From Oryzias latipes (taxonomy: Eukaryota; Chordata; Actinopteri; Beloniformes; Adrianichthyidae), in the NCBI RefSeq assembly GCF_002234675.1, contig NC_019859.2, forward strand, positions 12,973,483 through 13,037,482: a stretch of DNA of 64,000 bases. The letters are read 5' to 3'. Every line of letters begins with the position of its first letter. Position 1 is the first letter of the stretch. The position numbers and the translations under genes were made by a program. The notes under the pieces are model-generated. The model was not told the origin of the DNA, made no database searches, and saw nothing but the letters and a program-made list of their open reading frames with translations. Shown here piece after piece: positions 13,001-24,320 of the stretch.

Positions 13001-16000
13001 CTTTTTATCTTGGCTACTGGGCTTTTACTGATGCGGATACTATTAGTTCTCAAAGTTAACAGCTTTAATCCAGACTTCCGATAACTAGTGTCACATAAAG
13101 CACAGCATATAGATGTGGATCTTTGGTTTTGGAGCGCCAAACCTTTGCTTGACTGTAAGAGTGACGCACTCGGTCAGCTGCAATTCTGTTTTGGTAAAAG
13201 TGGGTCAAGGCAAAGAGAATCAGTTAACCAAAGAATGTTCACCTAATGTTAAATGAATTTACCAATCTAGGAAAAAAAGTCAAATCGGAATGAACAGGAA
13301 CGTTATATCATCTAGAATGGCATCTACTTTAAGGGTGTCATATGACAGCAATGAGAAAACCAATTGTTATTATAAAATTGATTTTAGTTTAGAGGGAAAA
13401 TTCTTTTACCAGACAGGCGAAGAGGCGCCTAAAGCAAAACTAAAAGCACACCTGGGAGGTGTTTGTGTCGCTGTGGGTGTGTTTGTTTTAAGCGGTTAGC
13501 ACCCGCGTCGTCTTTTTTTCAAGCACCAGGATAACGCAGCGTCTGCAAGCCGCCCTGTAAAGAGAGGACGGGGAGCAGAAGGTGGGACACCTGATGTATT
13601 CAGTTTTATCTCACCCCTCCACATGCAGCCTGTCACAGCACGATGGATAAATGACTACAAGGGGAAGGAAAAATGTTTTTCTAAATCTGTCCTTCAGCAA
13701 ATATGCACACATAAACGACTGCGCCTGTGTACAACTGAAGTGCGGGGTGATCCTTGCGTGAAAGCTGCTTATCCATTTGTCATGCTTGTTTTATGCTCTC
13801 CAGTTCTTGTATCCAAATTAGATTTTGCATCCAGTGACCAAATCCTTTTGATGGCGGTGGGCGAACTGGGAAGGGGGATAAAAAGGAAAGCAAGACGTCC
13901 AATGTAACGATTGTTTTGTTTGATTGGAATTTATTTATTTATTTATTTTGGAGCCTCGCTCAAGAGAGTTCAACCAGTAAACAAATAAGTGCAGACGCAC
14001 AGAAATTGAAAAACCTGAAAATTGCTGGATATGCCAGGTAATCCTAACTGCTTGCCTATTGCCACACATGCGCACCAAGACACACAATCACATTCCTGTC
14101 TAAATGTAAATCATGTAATTCTTGCCTTCAGGGAGAACTTGTCTCCTGCCACCCTGTCTCTCACAGGCAGCCGTTTCCTCCAGATTTATTTTAAGAAACA
14201 GTCTGGCGGATCGAGGGCTTCATGCTGCAGCCTCCGGTTGTTTGTGTGCTCGTGTGTGTGTGTGCACGCGCGTGTGTGTGTTATGAGGTTAGAGGGTATT
14301 GACTTGAGCGCTGATGAGATGTTGAAAACAGATTAGAGTTCTAGTGTGTCAGATGATTGGTGTGTACATGCTTGTGCATGTAAGAGACCCAGAGAGGAGA
14401 GGGGCCACTAATAGCTGCTGGTGTGATCTGATATAATCTCTGAATCGATAAAAGAACAGGCTTTTTCAAACTCTCACCCCTCTCCCTCTTCAAAAGGAGC
14501 AGAAAACGTGTTAGCCAACACTATCCAGTTGGCCAGCATCCATATTTTTCTACAGTATTTTCACCTTGTGATTATGTTGTTATCATTTTCACAAGATCCA
14601 GTGTGTTGATATGTGAATCTCCCCCCCCCCATGTGTGCAGTTCTTGGCAGACCTGGAGTCTAATCCGCTCCTCCGTGACAGTGTGGAGTGTCAGCGACTC
14701 CTGATGGAGGGGATGAAGTATCATCTTTTGCCCCAGCGGCAGCCCTTGCTGCAGAGTCCCCGCACGCGGCCACGCAAAGCCACCGTGGGGGCCATGTTTG
14801 CCGTCGGGGGGATGGACGCCTCAAAAGGTATAAAAGACTGGAGTTGTGGGGTCAGTCCTTGACCTTTCTCCGAAGTGCAGAGTAAAAGGAGTCTTTAATA
14901 TAAGTTGCTACGGAGCAAAAGCCACAGGAGCCAAGAAATGCATAATAAAGAAAACAACATATATAAGTCACTCAGGAATAAAAATCACACTTTTGGGAGA
15001 AAAGCGAAACACTTCTAAACAGAACTGCCTAGCCCGGTGTAATGATGCATTCACACAAATTGCATTTGCATCTTTTTTTGACATGCATCAAGTTCCATCC
15101 TTAATGCTTGTCCAAAAATGTTTACATAAACTAGACGCTCTAGTTGCATGTGGGAGAAGCTACCATCCAATTTTAGGCCTCATCCCTACAATGAAGCATT
15201 GACTATACATCTCATTTATAATGCATGGAAGACATGGAGAACGTGGAGAGATCAGATTTATATATTTTGAATAGCTCTACAAAAGTATCCATAATCATTT
15301 TTCCATGTCTGGGTACAGATTATGCCGTCTTTTTTTCTCTTTCTATACTGCAGGAGCTGCGTCTGAATGACGGCGCTATCAGCGCTATTTCCGTGTCTCT
15401 ATAACCTAGTTTGATGAATTTCTGTTCTTCGATAGTTTGAGAAGAAGAAAAATAAAAAAACAAGAGTAATGTATCGATGCAAATCAGCAAAATACCATAA
15501 AGTTCAGGAGAACAACCAGATTGTCCTCCATGTTTGTTTTGGACGGTGCTTCTTCTTCTGTGGTGCTGTCAGGAGCAAATACTGATACACACACCTACAG
15601 TCCCCTCTAGTGGTTGTTAGTGGGAAAATAATGGATATATAAGCCAATTTTTTTATTTTTTCAAATTAACACATCAGTCGCTCTTGAGTATCGCCCACCT
15701 GACTAAACTATGCAAAAAAACGCGACTGATTTTCTGAAAAATACACTAATCAAAAGCCCTGCAAGAGGAAATCATTAAATGTCCTTCATGAAGGAATGAA
15801 ATTAATGCTATAGAGTTATCATCAGATGAGAGCAGCTGTCTGTGGAAAGAGTCATAATGGCGTGCACTTTAGTCTGCACAGGAGCTGCAAAATGCATAGG
15901 CTTATGAATAAATGTGTCGGAGTGCAACAGTGCAGCCCATCATGCATAATACATGTTGTTGAACGGTTGTTTACATAATGATATGCAAATAGAACAAATA

Positions 16001-19000
16001 GTTCTGCAGCTGCAGAATCATGGTTCTGGCCTAAAAAGTGCTGAAATAAACGGCTCCTAATCATTCTTCATCTATTTATTGTCTTTTTCTTCTTTTTCTT
16101 TAAATCCAGGTGCCACAAACATTGAACAGTACTGTCTGCGCCGGGACACGTGGAGGCAGGTCGCAACCATGAGCGGGCGACGACTGCAGTTTGGTGTCGC
16201 TGTGCTTGACGGCCGTCTTTATGTGGTCGGAGGCAGAGATGGACTCAAGACTCTGAACACCGTGGAGTGTTATAGTCCTCAGAGCAAAACCTGGAGCGTC
16301 ATGCCGCCCATGTCCACACACAGGCACGGTTTGGGTACGTATCTGTTTCACAACAAACCAAATGTTAAAGACCCACTCTGATGACATATTCAGGCTTAAA
16401 ATTGCATTTTTGAGGATTTGACCTCCCTGCTCTCCTCTGCAACAGGGAGGGGAAGGGGGGCGGTGTTGCTCCATTCCTCAACTCAGAGGCAAAATTCTAA
16501 TCCACTACAGAATCCATGTCCTTGAAAACTATACTTTTCTTTATTGTTTTGGCTTAAAATGGCATAATCATAATTAAAAGACCACCAGGAACACTTTGGA
16601 GTAAGTCTTTAATGGTTAAACTTGAGGACTTTTCATCAGCATTTCATTAATGTTCCACACCTCTGATATTAGTTCTGCAGAGGAAAAAGACACTTTAGTG
16701 TTGCAGCACAAAAACACATCGTTCTCCCAAATCACCTCTGAAGCCTACTGTTACTCTGACACGTTTTCCTAAGACCTGCTGTGCTGCTTGTACGTGTTTT
16801 GAAATGTGTTTGTGGAACGAAGACGAGGACTCAGACGCATCTGGAAGCGCAGATGTTCTGGCAGATAATTCCCTGCAGTCTTAATGCCCTGGATTTGGTT
16901 GCGCACGGAATGAAGTCACAGATCGTGCTTTTAAAGGTTGTAGGAGGTTTCCTGCTTTTTGACAGTGATCTACATCTGCCGCCGTAGGTGTGGCTGTTTT
17001 AGAGGGGCCCATGTATGCAGTGGGGGGACATGATGGTTGGAGCTACCTCAGTACAGTTGAAAGGTGAGCACAAACTTTGCAGTGATGTTTAACTTGTGGG
17101 CATTTACTCTAGACATGGGGCCCCTTAACTTTACTACCAAATGTCATCAGGTTTGTCGCTCTTTTAGTTTACTTTTAATGCATGACAGTAATAAAAATGC
17201 ATTATTTAGAGAAAGATTTCAGTTTGTGAACAGATTTGGCTTCTTCTGTAAAGTGTTGGTTTGGTCTTCCAGGTGGGACCCCCAAGCTCGTCAGTGGAGC
17301 TTTGTAGCAAGCATGGCGACGCCTCGCAGCACAGTTGGAGTTGCTGTTCTCAATGGAAAGTAGGTGAAATATTTGCTTTCCTGACTTTTTTTTAACAGGT
17401 TGCATGCAATATTTAGTTGGAGAAAATCCTTTTATTTATTTTGGAAATATGCTTTGAATTTTATGTGATAAATCACCTCCTAACTGCATGACATTGGAAA
17501 CTAGAATTCCTTTTTTGTGCTGCTGAAAAAAAAAGGACCACACTTAAGTTCTAAATCATCACTTTCCTGGTGACAAATAAAGACTTACATGAATAAAATT
17601 TGCATGATAAGAGAAAATCACATGTTTCACAGGGAGTTGACTCGTATATGAATATGATTATCAGCCTCCTTTGAGGAATTTAAATCAGTTTCTGCTCATA
17701 AATTTAAAAAGACAACGTTCTGTAGGACTTCAGAGGAAAAATATCCTCTTGATTTAATCTGGGTTTTGTAGTCAATCTTTTTAAATAAAGTTAATGTGCC
17801 TTTTTTAACAAAACATTGAATTCTAACTAGAGACGAACTTTCAGAATTAACATGAGCTAAAATACCATTAACATTATTTTTAGAAGCTTTTTAGTTAAAC
17901 TGGATTAGATTATCAAAGAAAATTGAAAAATATGCTAGTTAAATAATGAAGCCAATATAATGTTTCAGTATTTTCCTCGTGTTGAACCTTCTGTTATTTG
18001 TTTCATTGGACAGTTGACCTTTCATGGTTAAATTTAGGTAAAATTTTGGAAAAAATAATGATTTAATAGATTAAGTCGTTTAAATAGAAGGCTGGTTGGA
18101 GAGAAAATTTTGTGTGGATCTACAAAGTTTGCATAAAGAAAAACGATGATGCCAAGATGGAATTTAAAATGTTCAAATATTTCAGTTAAACCAAAATTAA
18201 ATTATTAAAAGTATTAGGAATAAAACTTGTACAAAGAATTTACAAAGGACTCTTAGTCTGCTTAAATGCACAGATTTAGAAGAAAAACCTGTCAAGCAGT
18301 CCAAGAAAAAGGAAAAAATGAACTGAAGGCAAATGAAATTGTTTTTTCACTCAAGTTTGATATGTTTGCATTATTTTTCTTTAAACTTGAAATGAACTTT
18401 AAAAAGAACATTCATTTTATAAGGAATTTTCTGAAGTTGTTCCCTTCTGACAGCTCTTTGATGGTGACAGTTTTGTAACAGATTCTCCACCTTTCATTAA
18501 AAACCCAGTTTATAACAAACCTACGAATATAATCAAATGGAAAAATAGAAATAAAGACCAAATCTTTGTTTTCATAGGTGATGTTTGGACAATCAGTGCG
18601 AGAGACGTAAAAAAGAATAGTGTAAAACAGAATTATTTTAAGCTCTGGAGGAGTAAAGGTGATTTAAAGAGCTGCTAAACCATGCAGTAATGTAAAATGG
18701 TCACCATTATTTGTTTTTGCTGTCATTTTCTAGAGAATCTATTATTTTCATTAATGGATCGCATGGTTATGTTATTTCCTGATGCCATAAACATTATAAA
18801 TGATCACTTTTTGAATAAATATTTTATAATCAGGACCTTTAATGGAATATCTCAGTGATTCCCATGAATGTTAGCTTATTCTGACAACTTAAAAATGTCT
18901 CAAATTGTTACAATTCTAAGAATGCATTGATTTATGGTATAATGGTTTTGTTTCTTAGGCTGTATGCTGTGGGAGGTCGTGACGGCTCTTCGTGTCTGCG

Positions 19001-21813
19001 TTCAGTCGAGTGCTTTGACCCTCACATAAACAGGTCAGACAGCCGACTTGCAGTGGCTGCAGTTAATTTCCTTTGGCTGCTTTATTTCCTGTCTGCTATT
19101 GCATCTGAAGACAAGCCTCCATCCACCACGGTTGTGTATGAAGTCACCACAAGCATTCTTCAGTTGGATCTTTAAAAGTACTTTTTAAAACCATCTGGGG
19201 GAAAAAAAGAATTTATCTGTGATTTAATATTATCGTCTAAACTGGGACATTTTAAATGAGATGATTGAGATCTTTTCCAAGGCAAAAAATGTTATAAATG
19301 CAGCTTTTATTAGATCAGAATGCTCTTTCAAAGTTAATATTTTACTTTTTTGTGTTGTTGGTTTTTTTTCCTGATGGTTTTGAACACTATGTACAGATGG
19401 AACAGCTGTGCTCCCATGGCTAAAAGGCGTGGAGGTGTGGGTGTGGCCACGTGGCATGGTTTCCTGTACGCCATCGGAGGTCACGATGCTCCAGCTTCGT
19501 CTTTGGCCTCTCGGCTAAGCGACTGTGTGGAAAGGTGTGGCTGCATTCGAAAGCTTTTTTAATGTTTACGTGTCATGATGTTATTTTCCACCAAAACAGG
19601 GAAATATGAGACACTATTTTGCGTAGACGTGTTTTGCCGCTTTTTTAGAGCCATTTTTTTAATCCCTTTTACTTTGTTATTTTTTTTCTTTTACATAGTG
19701 ATCTATTTCAAGATTAGACGCTTATTTTACAAACACTCACTTCTTTTCTCAAAACTCCTCCAGGTCAAATTTGGTTGCTGCTTTTTTTAAACAAAATATT
19801 TATATGTATTTATTTATTTATTTTTTACTTTTATTTTATTTACTTTTTAGGTTGTTGTTAATTGCTGCTTCCCAACATGAAAAAAAGTTGTCAAATTAAC
19901 CTTAAAAGCCCAGAAGACAATTGTTCTTGGGTTCTCCAGGGATAAGCTTCTACTCTTCTCATGTTTGCTGTGTGAGCTGTCATTTTTGTTGTTTTTGTTA
20001 GGTTGGGAGAGTTTTCTGGAAATGAGTTTTCTTAGTGTCTCAGTCGTAGTTCTTAATCTCCCTTTTCAACATCTGCATCTGCAGTAAAAAAAAAAGTTGT
20101 TTTCTATTTAATAAATTCTTTGTTGGGAAGTTAGAATTAACTTAGCGTAGACCCAGGCTTCTCTTGAACCCATCTTAGACAGACAAAATGCCATGTTTGC
20201 ATACTTAAGGGTTTCAGGAGGCTAAAATGGATTGTTGTGTCCATATAAACAGAATTAAGTGGGCTGCGCTGTCAGAACAGGTGTGGAACTCTGGAAAAAA
20301 AAGAAGTTCTTTGATTCAGTACATTAAGCTTAAATCTTTTTGTTTCTTAACAATTTTAAATCAATCAATCAAAAACCAAGTATTTTATTTGTGTTTAGTA
20401 TTTTCATTGAATCTTTGTGAAGCCTCTTTGCCTCAGACGTTGGTAAAGTCCTTTTTAAATTTAGTCTCTGCACGCCCAATGATTTCATTACATTTTTCAT
20501 TAGCTGCTGGGTCCAGTAAACAGTCACCAGCAGGAGACTTGCAGCGAAATGAAGAGCTGTCATGCTTTCATTGATTTTCTGTGGTGATTCCATCTGCTTC
20601 CAGCGATGATGCACAGCTTTGTTGTATCGCTTCCTAGTGTTAGCTCCAAATTAAACACGAACATTTAATGGGTTTTGATTCTTGATGTAAAAAAAAAATG
20701 TTGTTTCAAAAACTGTTGATTTATAAGCAACATGGTCTGAATAAAGTGGGTTTCACTATTGTATTTGCAGATATGACCCGCAGACAGACATGTGGACCGC
20801 TGTAGCCCCTATGAGCCTCAGCCGAGATGCTGTTGGCGTTTGTCTCCTCGGCGACCGCCTCTATGCTGTAGGCGGGTATGATGGACAGGTGTATCTCAAT
20901 ACTGTGGAAGCCTACGACCCTCAAACCAACGAGTGGTCACAGGTATTGCATACAGATATATAGTTTTGGTTTGTTTTTTATGCTGTTAAGCAGTGTTGTG
21001 ATAAGAATACCAAACATTGTATCTCGTTCATCTGAAGCAGCTGACCTTCCTCCGCGTCCTCTCCACCAGTCTTCTTTGTCATTTAAATGTGTGTTTTCCC
21101 CGAGCTAATATTGTCCTTGCTGCTGTAGGAGGTTGAGGGGACTTTTGAAAAGTTCAACTCTTCCTGCAGCTCTCAAGTATTTGGATCACTCTTCCATTTA
21201 TACCTCATCTCCTGCAAAGCCTCAAAGGTTTCTCCACCAAAGTCGCTGGGAATGTGACATTTTAGAGACTGGCACCATGCTGACAACAAGAGAGGTGTGG
21301 GTGTGTTACAGCTGACAGACAGATGGGAATAAATCAAAACCACAAAATGAGCTCTCTATCATTTGGTAGAAACTAACACACACACACACAAAAAAAAAGA
21401 TTTGTGTTACTTTTTCCCAGGTATCATCACTTCTGCTTGTTTTTTGCAGAAAGTTGTCAAAGGGTAAACAGTTGAGTCCAAAACTGTTTTGTTAGATCGA
21501 AATCCTTTTAGTGATTTAATTAAATGCTGTTACATTTTACCAATAAGAATAAGAAAAACCTTTATTTGTCCCTTTAAGAGAAAAATGCCTGCTTGGTCAC
21601 TGGTCACTTATTCCAGTTCTCATATACAGTCGATGAGTAAAACTGGATTTTAGAAATGACAGCACAGCTTCTCATACGAACAATTTAACTGGAGCTGCAT
21701 GTCAGATTTCCTGTTTGTGCCCATCTGTGATTCCTGTTTACTCTTTTGTGTTTCAGGTAGCGCCTCTGTGTCTGGGCAGGGCAGGTGCTTGTGTGGTGAC
21801 CGTCAGACTGTAA
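43..21813 (+). CDS. klhl5: Kelch-like protein 5 (BTB-BACK-kelch), 13 coding exons
   Basis: Exons: 43-638, 3158-3334, 9320-9456, 9923-10119, 11284-11496, 14641-14827, 16110-16334, 16988-17063, 17273-17359, 18959-19033, 19397-19534, 20771-20942, 21757-21813. They join in phase into 778 codons (human KLHL5 is about 755). The N-terminus carries the KLHL5-specific motif [19 protein letters not shown], which supports the ATG at 43. No in-frame stop lies upstream in the window, so a start further 5' cannot be excluded. The first exon is otherwise Ser/Gly-rich and poorly conserved. The BTB domain is at about residues 225-340 ([16 protein letters not shown]), BACK at about 345-445, and six kelch repeats at about 485-775 show the GG and Y/W signatures ([27 protein letters not shown]). 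BTB-kelch proteins of this type recruit substrates to cullin-3 ubiquitin ligases and many bind actin; which role applies here is inference. KLHL1 and KLHL4 are close paralogues, but the N-terminus and neighbours fit KLHL5. Confidence 0.96.
639..3157 (+). other. klhl5 intron 1
   Basis: AT-rich intron with a long (TA)n tract at 962-1047, a 14-base C run near 1561, short CA/TG-rich stretches near 1731 and 1981, and no exon I can support. Open frames across it are short or read through the microsatellite. Confidence 0.8.
962..1047. repeat. (TA)n microsatellite, about 43 units
   Basis: An uninterrupted TA dinucleotide tract of about 86 bases inside klhl5 intron 1. An apparent reading frame through it gives an Ile-Tyr repeat and is an artefact. 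Confidence 0.98.
3802..4436 (+). mobile_element. TIR-bounded DNA element, copy 1 (internal deletion)
   Basis: Starts AGGCCCGTACACACCGGGAC and ends with its imperfect inverse (GTCCCGCTGTGTACGGGGCCT), so it has terminal inverted repeats. It is about 635 bp and lies in klhl5 intron 2. Compared with the copy at 4891 it lacks about 48 bp near the left end (between the GCGTTTTT and GAGCCGAGCG blocks). It encodes no recognisable transposase; the roughly 100-residue open frames inside are probably incidental. It is likely a non-autonomous DNA transposon; I cannot assign the superfamily. Confidence 0.82.
4805..4890 (+). repeat. SINE-like fragment, tRNA-derived head
   Basis: A B-box-like block (GCAGGTTCTGTTCCCGC) is followed by AAGTGACCCTGGGCA, a core found in fish tRNA-derived SINEs. 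It stops abruptly where the second TIR element begins at 4891, which suggests interruption by that insertion. The same AAGTGACCCTGGGCA word reappears at 6598 with a SINE-like tail. Confidence 0.45.
4891..5573 (+). mobile_element. TIR-bounded DNA element, copy 2 (longer form)
   Basis: Same family and orientation as 3802-4436, about 683 bp, also starting AGGCCCGTACACACCGGGAC and ending with GTCCCGGTGTGAACGGGCCT. Long stretches are identical by eye to copy 1 (for example the block around 5162-5390 against 4028-4258). It retains the roughly 48 bp missing from copy 1, so it is closer to the parental form. No transposase was seen. Confidence 0.82.
5574..6050. repeat. GC-rich, G-run-rich segment (candidate dispersed repeat)
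   Basis: Very G-rich on the + strand, with many GGG/GGGG runs, in an otherwise AT-rich intron. It has overlapping long open frames on both strands, as expected from composition. It ends near a sequence about 6000-6050 that looks like a dispersed fish repeat end. No known protein family was recognised. Confidence 0.5.
6598..6720 (+). repeat. SINE-like tail fragment
   Basis: AAGTGACCCTGGGCA is followed by a block containing CCTGGTGGTTCCAG and CATCGGTGTGTGTGAATGG, resembling the conserved tail of fish V-SINE-like elements. It could be the other half of the SINE head at 4805-4890, separated by later insertions. Confidence 0.45.
6818..7424 (+). mobile_element. 'AAAGACCCACT' TIR repeat family, copy 1
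   Basis: Starts near CTTAAAGATTGACTCCGATCA and ends near AAGTGAGTCTTTAAG, degenerate inverted termini of the family consensus TTAAAGACCCACTC...GAGTGGGTCTTTAA. Internal landmarks are shared with the other copies: GTTCCCAGTGG, GGACAGTTTCTGCGG, GTACAGTTTTGATCCAGATG and AAGAACATGTTAAAAAC. It lies in klhl5 intron 2. Probably non-autonomous. Confidence 0.75.
8653..9124 (-). mobile_element. 'AAAGACCCACT' TIR repeat family, copy 2
   Basis: Reverse-oriented copy: begins TTTAAAGACCCACGCC and ends GATTGGAGTGGCACTTTAA. It shares the GCTAGTGGGAGGG / TACAGTCCCGCCCACAAC internal blocks with the other copies. It lies in klhl5 intron 2, about 200 bp upstream of exon 3. Confidence 0.75.
12130..12764 (-). mobile_element. 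'AAAGACCCACT' TIR repeat family, copy 3, with a nested MITE
   Basis: Reverse-oriented degenerate copy. GTTTTTAGCATGTTCTTGAGG at the left is the inverse of the AAGAACATGTTAAAAAC landmark, and GCTGGGAACGCTTTTACAAT lies at the right. It is split by the TTAA-flanked MITE at 12328-12532, so that insertion is younger. It lies in klhl5 intron 5. Confidence 0.65.
12328..12532 (+). mobile_element. TTAA-target MITE (piggyBac-like), copy 1
   Basis: A 205-bp element starting CCCTTGTGCTATCTTAGATG and ending GGATAGCACAAGGG, preceded by TTAA and followed by TTAC. Terminal inverted repeats plus a TTAA target match the piggyBac superfamily; that assignment is inference because there is no coding capacity. 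It is nested in an older repeat. Confidence 0.85.
14244..14282. repeat. TG-rich simple repeat
   Basis: An interrupted (TG)n tract with a central GCACGCGCG block, capable of purine-pyrimidine alternation, in klhl5 intron 5 about 360 bp before exon 6. Confidence 0.85.
15030..15470 (+). mobile_element. Dispersed repeat, family shared with rfc1 intron 15
   Basis: It shares AGGAGCTGCGTCTGAATGACGG (15356 onward) and the earlier block around 15123-15200 (tail of GACGCTC...GTGGGAGAAGCTACC) with the opposite-strand sequence at about 46440-46800. A TTCACACAAATTGC motif at the left resembles a TIR of a Harbinger/hAT-type element. Class is uncertain. It lies in klhl5 intron 6. Confidence 0.55.
16366..16612 (+). 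mobile_element. 'AAAGACCCACT' TIR repeat family, short copy 4
   Basis: GTTAAAGACCCACTCTGATGA at the left and GGAACACTTTGGAGTAAGTCTTTAATGG at the right; about 247 bp with internal deletion. It starts only about 30 bp after the klhl5 exon 7 donor. Confidence 0.7.
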
Positions 21814-24320
21814 AAAAAAAAACAAAAAAAAGACTTTCAATGGCAGACTGCACAGGATTGGGCTCAGAGACTGTCTTCATCGTCCCTGCTGAAAATTATG
21901 AACACTCAATGATCCAGCTGCACACAAAACATCCTTTCTGGTTTGTTTTTATATTTATGCACACCATTTATATTCTTGGGAGAAATTGTGTTGAAGTTTG
22001 ACTTCAGCATCCTGACAAATGTTCACATCTGAGCGACTTCCAGCAAGGACCGAGCTGCCACCTGCACACACAGGGAAAACAGATCTGCTGCTTTTATCCA
22101 AGTACAACAGAACTGCTGTCTTACAACTTTAGATTTTCTGCCTATTAGATTTTTTCCTCTACACAAACTATCTCACCCTGACAGAGCTGCTTTCAGCATC
22201 TATTTTTGCTGACAAATGGGTGAGATTGTCAAGAATGCCTCACTGTATGCTCCCTGCTCTCCTTCCACTATCTGATGCTGTTATTTTAATACCTTCCCCG
22301 GTATTTTTATGCTGAAGTTGGCAAGTGAGTATCTCCGCTTGGCTGCTGTTGTGCGCACATTTCTGACAGAAAGGGTTTTGACATAATCAGCACGAGCTTA
22401 AAAACAGCTGCTCGCTGAAGAATGGCGAGCGTCTTCATTCAGAGAAAACACTTTGTACTTCGCCTGACGTTTTTCCTGTGTTGCATCAGATCTGAAGCTT
22501 CTCCAGGTGGAGAGGCCTCTTTTTTTTTGTTTGCAAGGTCCACAAAGAAGTTGTCAAACTTCGTATTTTTGTATTCATTTTTAATTGTGCTTTTCTGATT
22601 GTTGCATACAAAGTTTGTAAATGTGAAAAAGATTTAGTCTGCAACGTTAATGAGTTTTTATTGCCATCTTGTTTTTTTGTTGCCATTTTTTTCTCCATGT
22701 CAGTTCAGCCTTTTTGTCTACCAGCTACCTTTTTCTATTCTCAATGTTAGAGTCCCACTACAATCATCTTTTGGTCTATTTTTAAGAGCGTTCCCATTGG
22801 GCTTTTAATTATAATTGCGCCTTTTTTTACCCCCAAAAAAAACTTCTGTTTTCACTTTCTGCCACTAGCTTACAGCCCCTTACAAACCCAGCTTAACATT
22901 ACCAGTGCAACGATATTTGGGAAGCAATATCAGAGCTTTCCAGCCGTACAGTTTTGATGCAGATGCCTGCTCAGATGAGGAAAACGAAGATTTACATGGA
23001 GCTAGTCATCTGCAAATGGATTCATCAGAATGGAGCAGAGCAAGGGGACATTTTTTTATCTGCTCCTGATTCACAACAGTTTGAAATGCAATTTTAATTT
23101 TCTTTATGAATGTCCTTCATTAGAAAATTGCCCCAACAACATGTTGAAACTGTGATTTTCATTGCAGTGGGTCTTTAAGCCATTGTGTGGATGTTTGTGT
23201 AAAAAGAACTGTTCTGTCTTCAAAGTCCGCAAGGAGTCCCTTATCTTAAATGAGAATCTTCCTTCCTACATTCCCTCCTCCACACATTTTCAATCCCCTG
23301 CTTCACTCTCCTTATCCACGTTTCCCTTTTCATCGTCGCACACACATCCCCGTACAGATGCCTGCGCCATTTCCTTCTACAGCTGGACGGAGCACACAGC
23401 AGACCATGTAATGAGACCATGAATTTAATCATGTCAATTCCAACGGCGCTGACATTTTGTTTGATGTCATGTTCAGAGGGTTATTAGATTTGAAGCAAGT
23501 ATTAGATGAGAGGAGGAATATAAATCTAGGAGATAAACTTGTGTATTCTTACTCGTTGTTTGTGACTAGATTTACGACTGGAATGACGCACAATGACTTC
23601 GTTGTTGTACATCTGTGTCTTTTGTTTTGTTGGTTTTTTTTGTACAGTGCTGGTATAAAGCGTGTTCTTCAGTAAGAGTCAAATCAAGCACCCTGTCAAG
23701 AGCTGACAGATGTGGGGCTAATGTAGCCCCAAGAATCCACTTTACATTCAAACATGACAGATAGTACACACTCCCATCTGTGCATAAACGGCTGAAAGCC
23801 GAGCGCCCCAGGATCTGTGGATGATTGAAAAGCAACCCAAATTTTTCAGCATGACGTCTAAACGGCTGAGACAGGCAAGCTGGTAATTTCCTGCAGCTGA
23901 GCTGATGCTTCTCCCCTCTCGTGTACCGGGGCTTTATTTTGTTTGACTCACCTTCTAACCCGCCTGCGGTTTTTGCTTTCGTATTTCCATTTAGAGCTCA
24001 GTAGAAGGCATCTTTACTGTGTTTTTGTGTTTACAGGCAGTTAAATATTATTTAAAAAGGGTACATTCCAAAATATGTCAAAAGCTTATATTTATTACTA
24101 TGTATATAAAGATACAAGTCTGTACATGTTTTTGTGAAAATGATAGTGAATACATTTATGTGCTTCTTTTTGTACCACGAATTCCGATGAAGAATTCAAA
24201 ATACGCTTTATTGATCTACAACATAGACAGCTGGTGCCACAGATGCTCCTCTGGTTTACCTCTTTAGTAATTCTGTACATGCAGTAGATGCTGCTGCTTA
24301 ATGATCTTTTATACAATAAA
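21814..24320 (+). other. klhl5 3' UTR (probable)
   Basis: From the stop at 21811-21813 there is no splice-compatible exon until a canonical AATAAA at 24315-24320. A 2.5-kb UTR is plausible for KLHL5 but transcript ends are not visible; an earlier end is possible. It contains a copy of the AAAGACCCACT repeat at 22748-23179. Confidence 0.5.
22748..23179 (+). mobile_element. 'AAAGACCCACT' TIR repeat family, copy 5
   Basis: AGAGTCCCACTACAATCATC at the left and TTGCAGTGGGTCTTTAAG at the right, with internal GCTTACAGCCCCTTACAA and CAGCCGTACAGTTTTGATGC shared with copy 1. Confidence 0.75.
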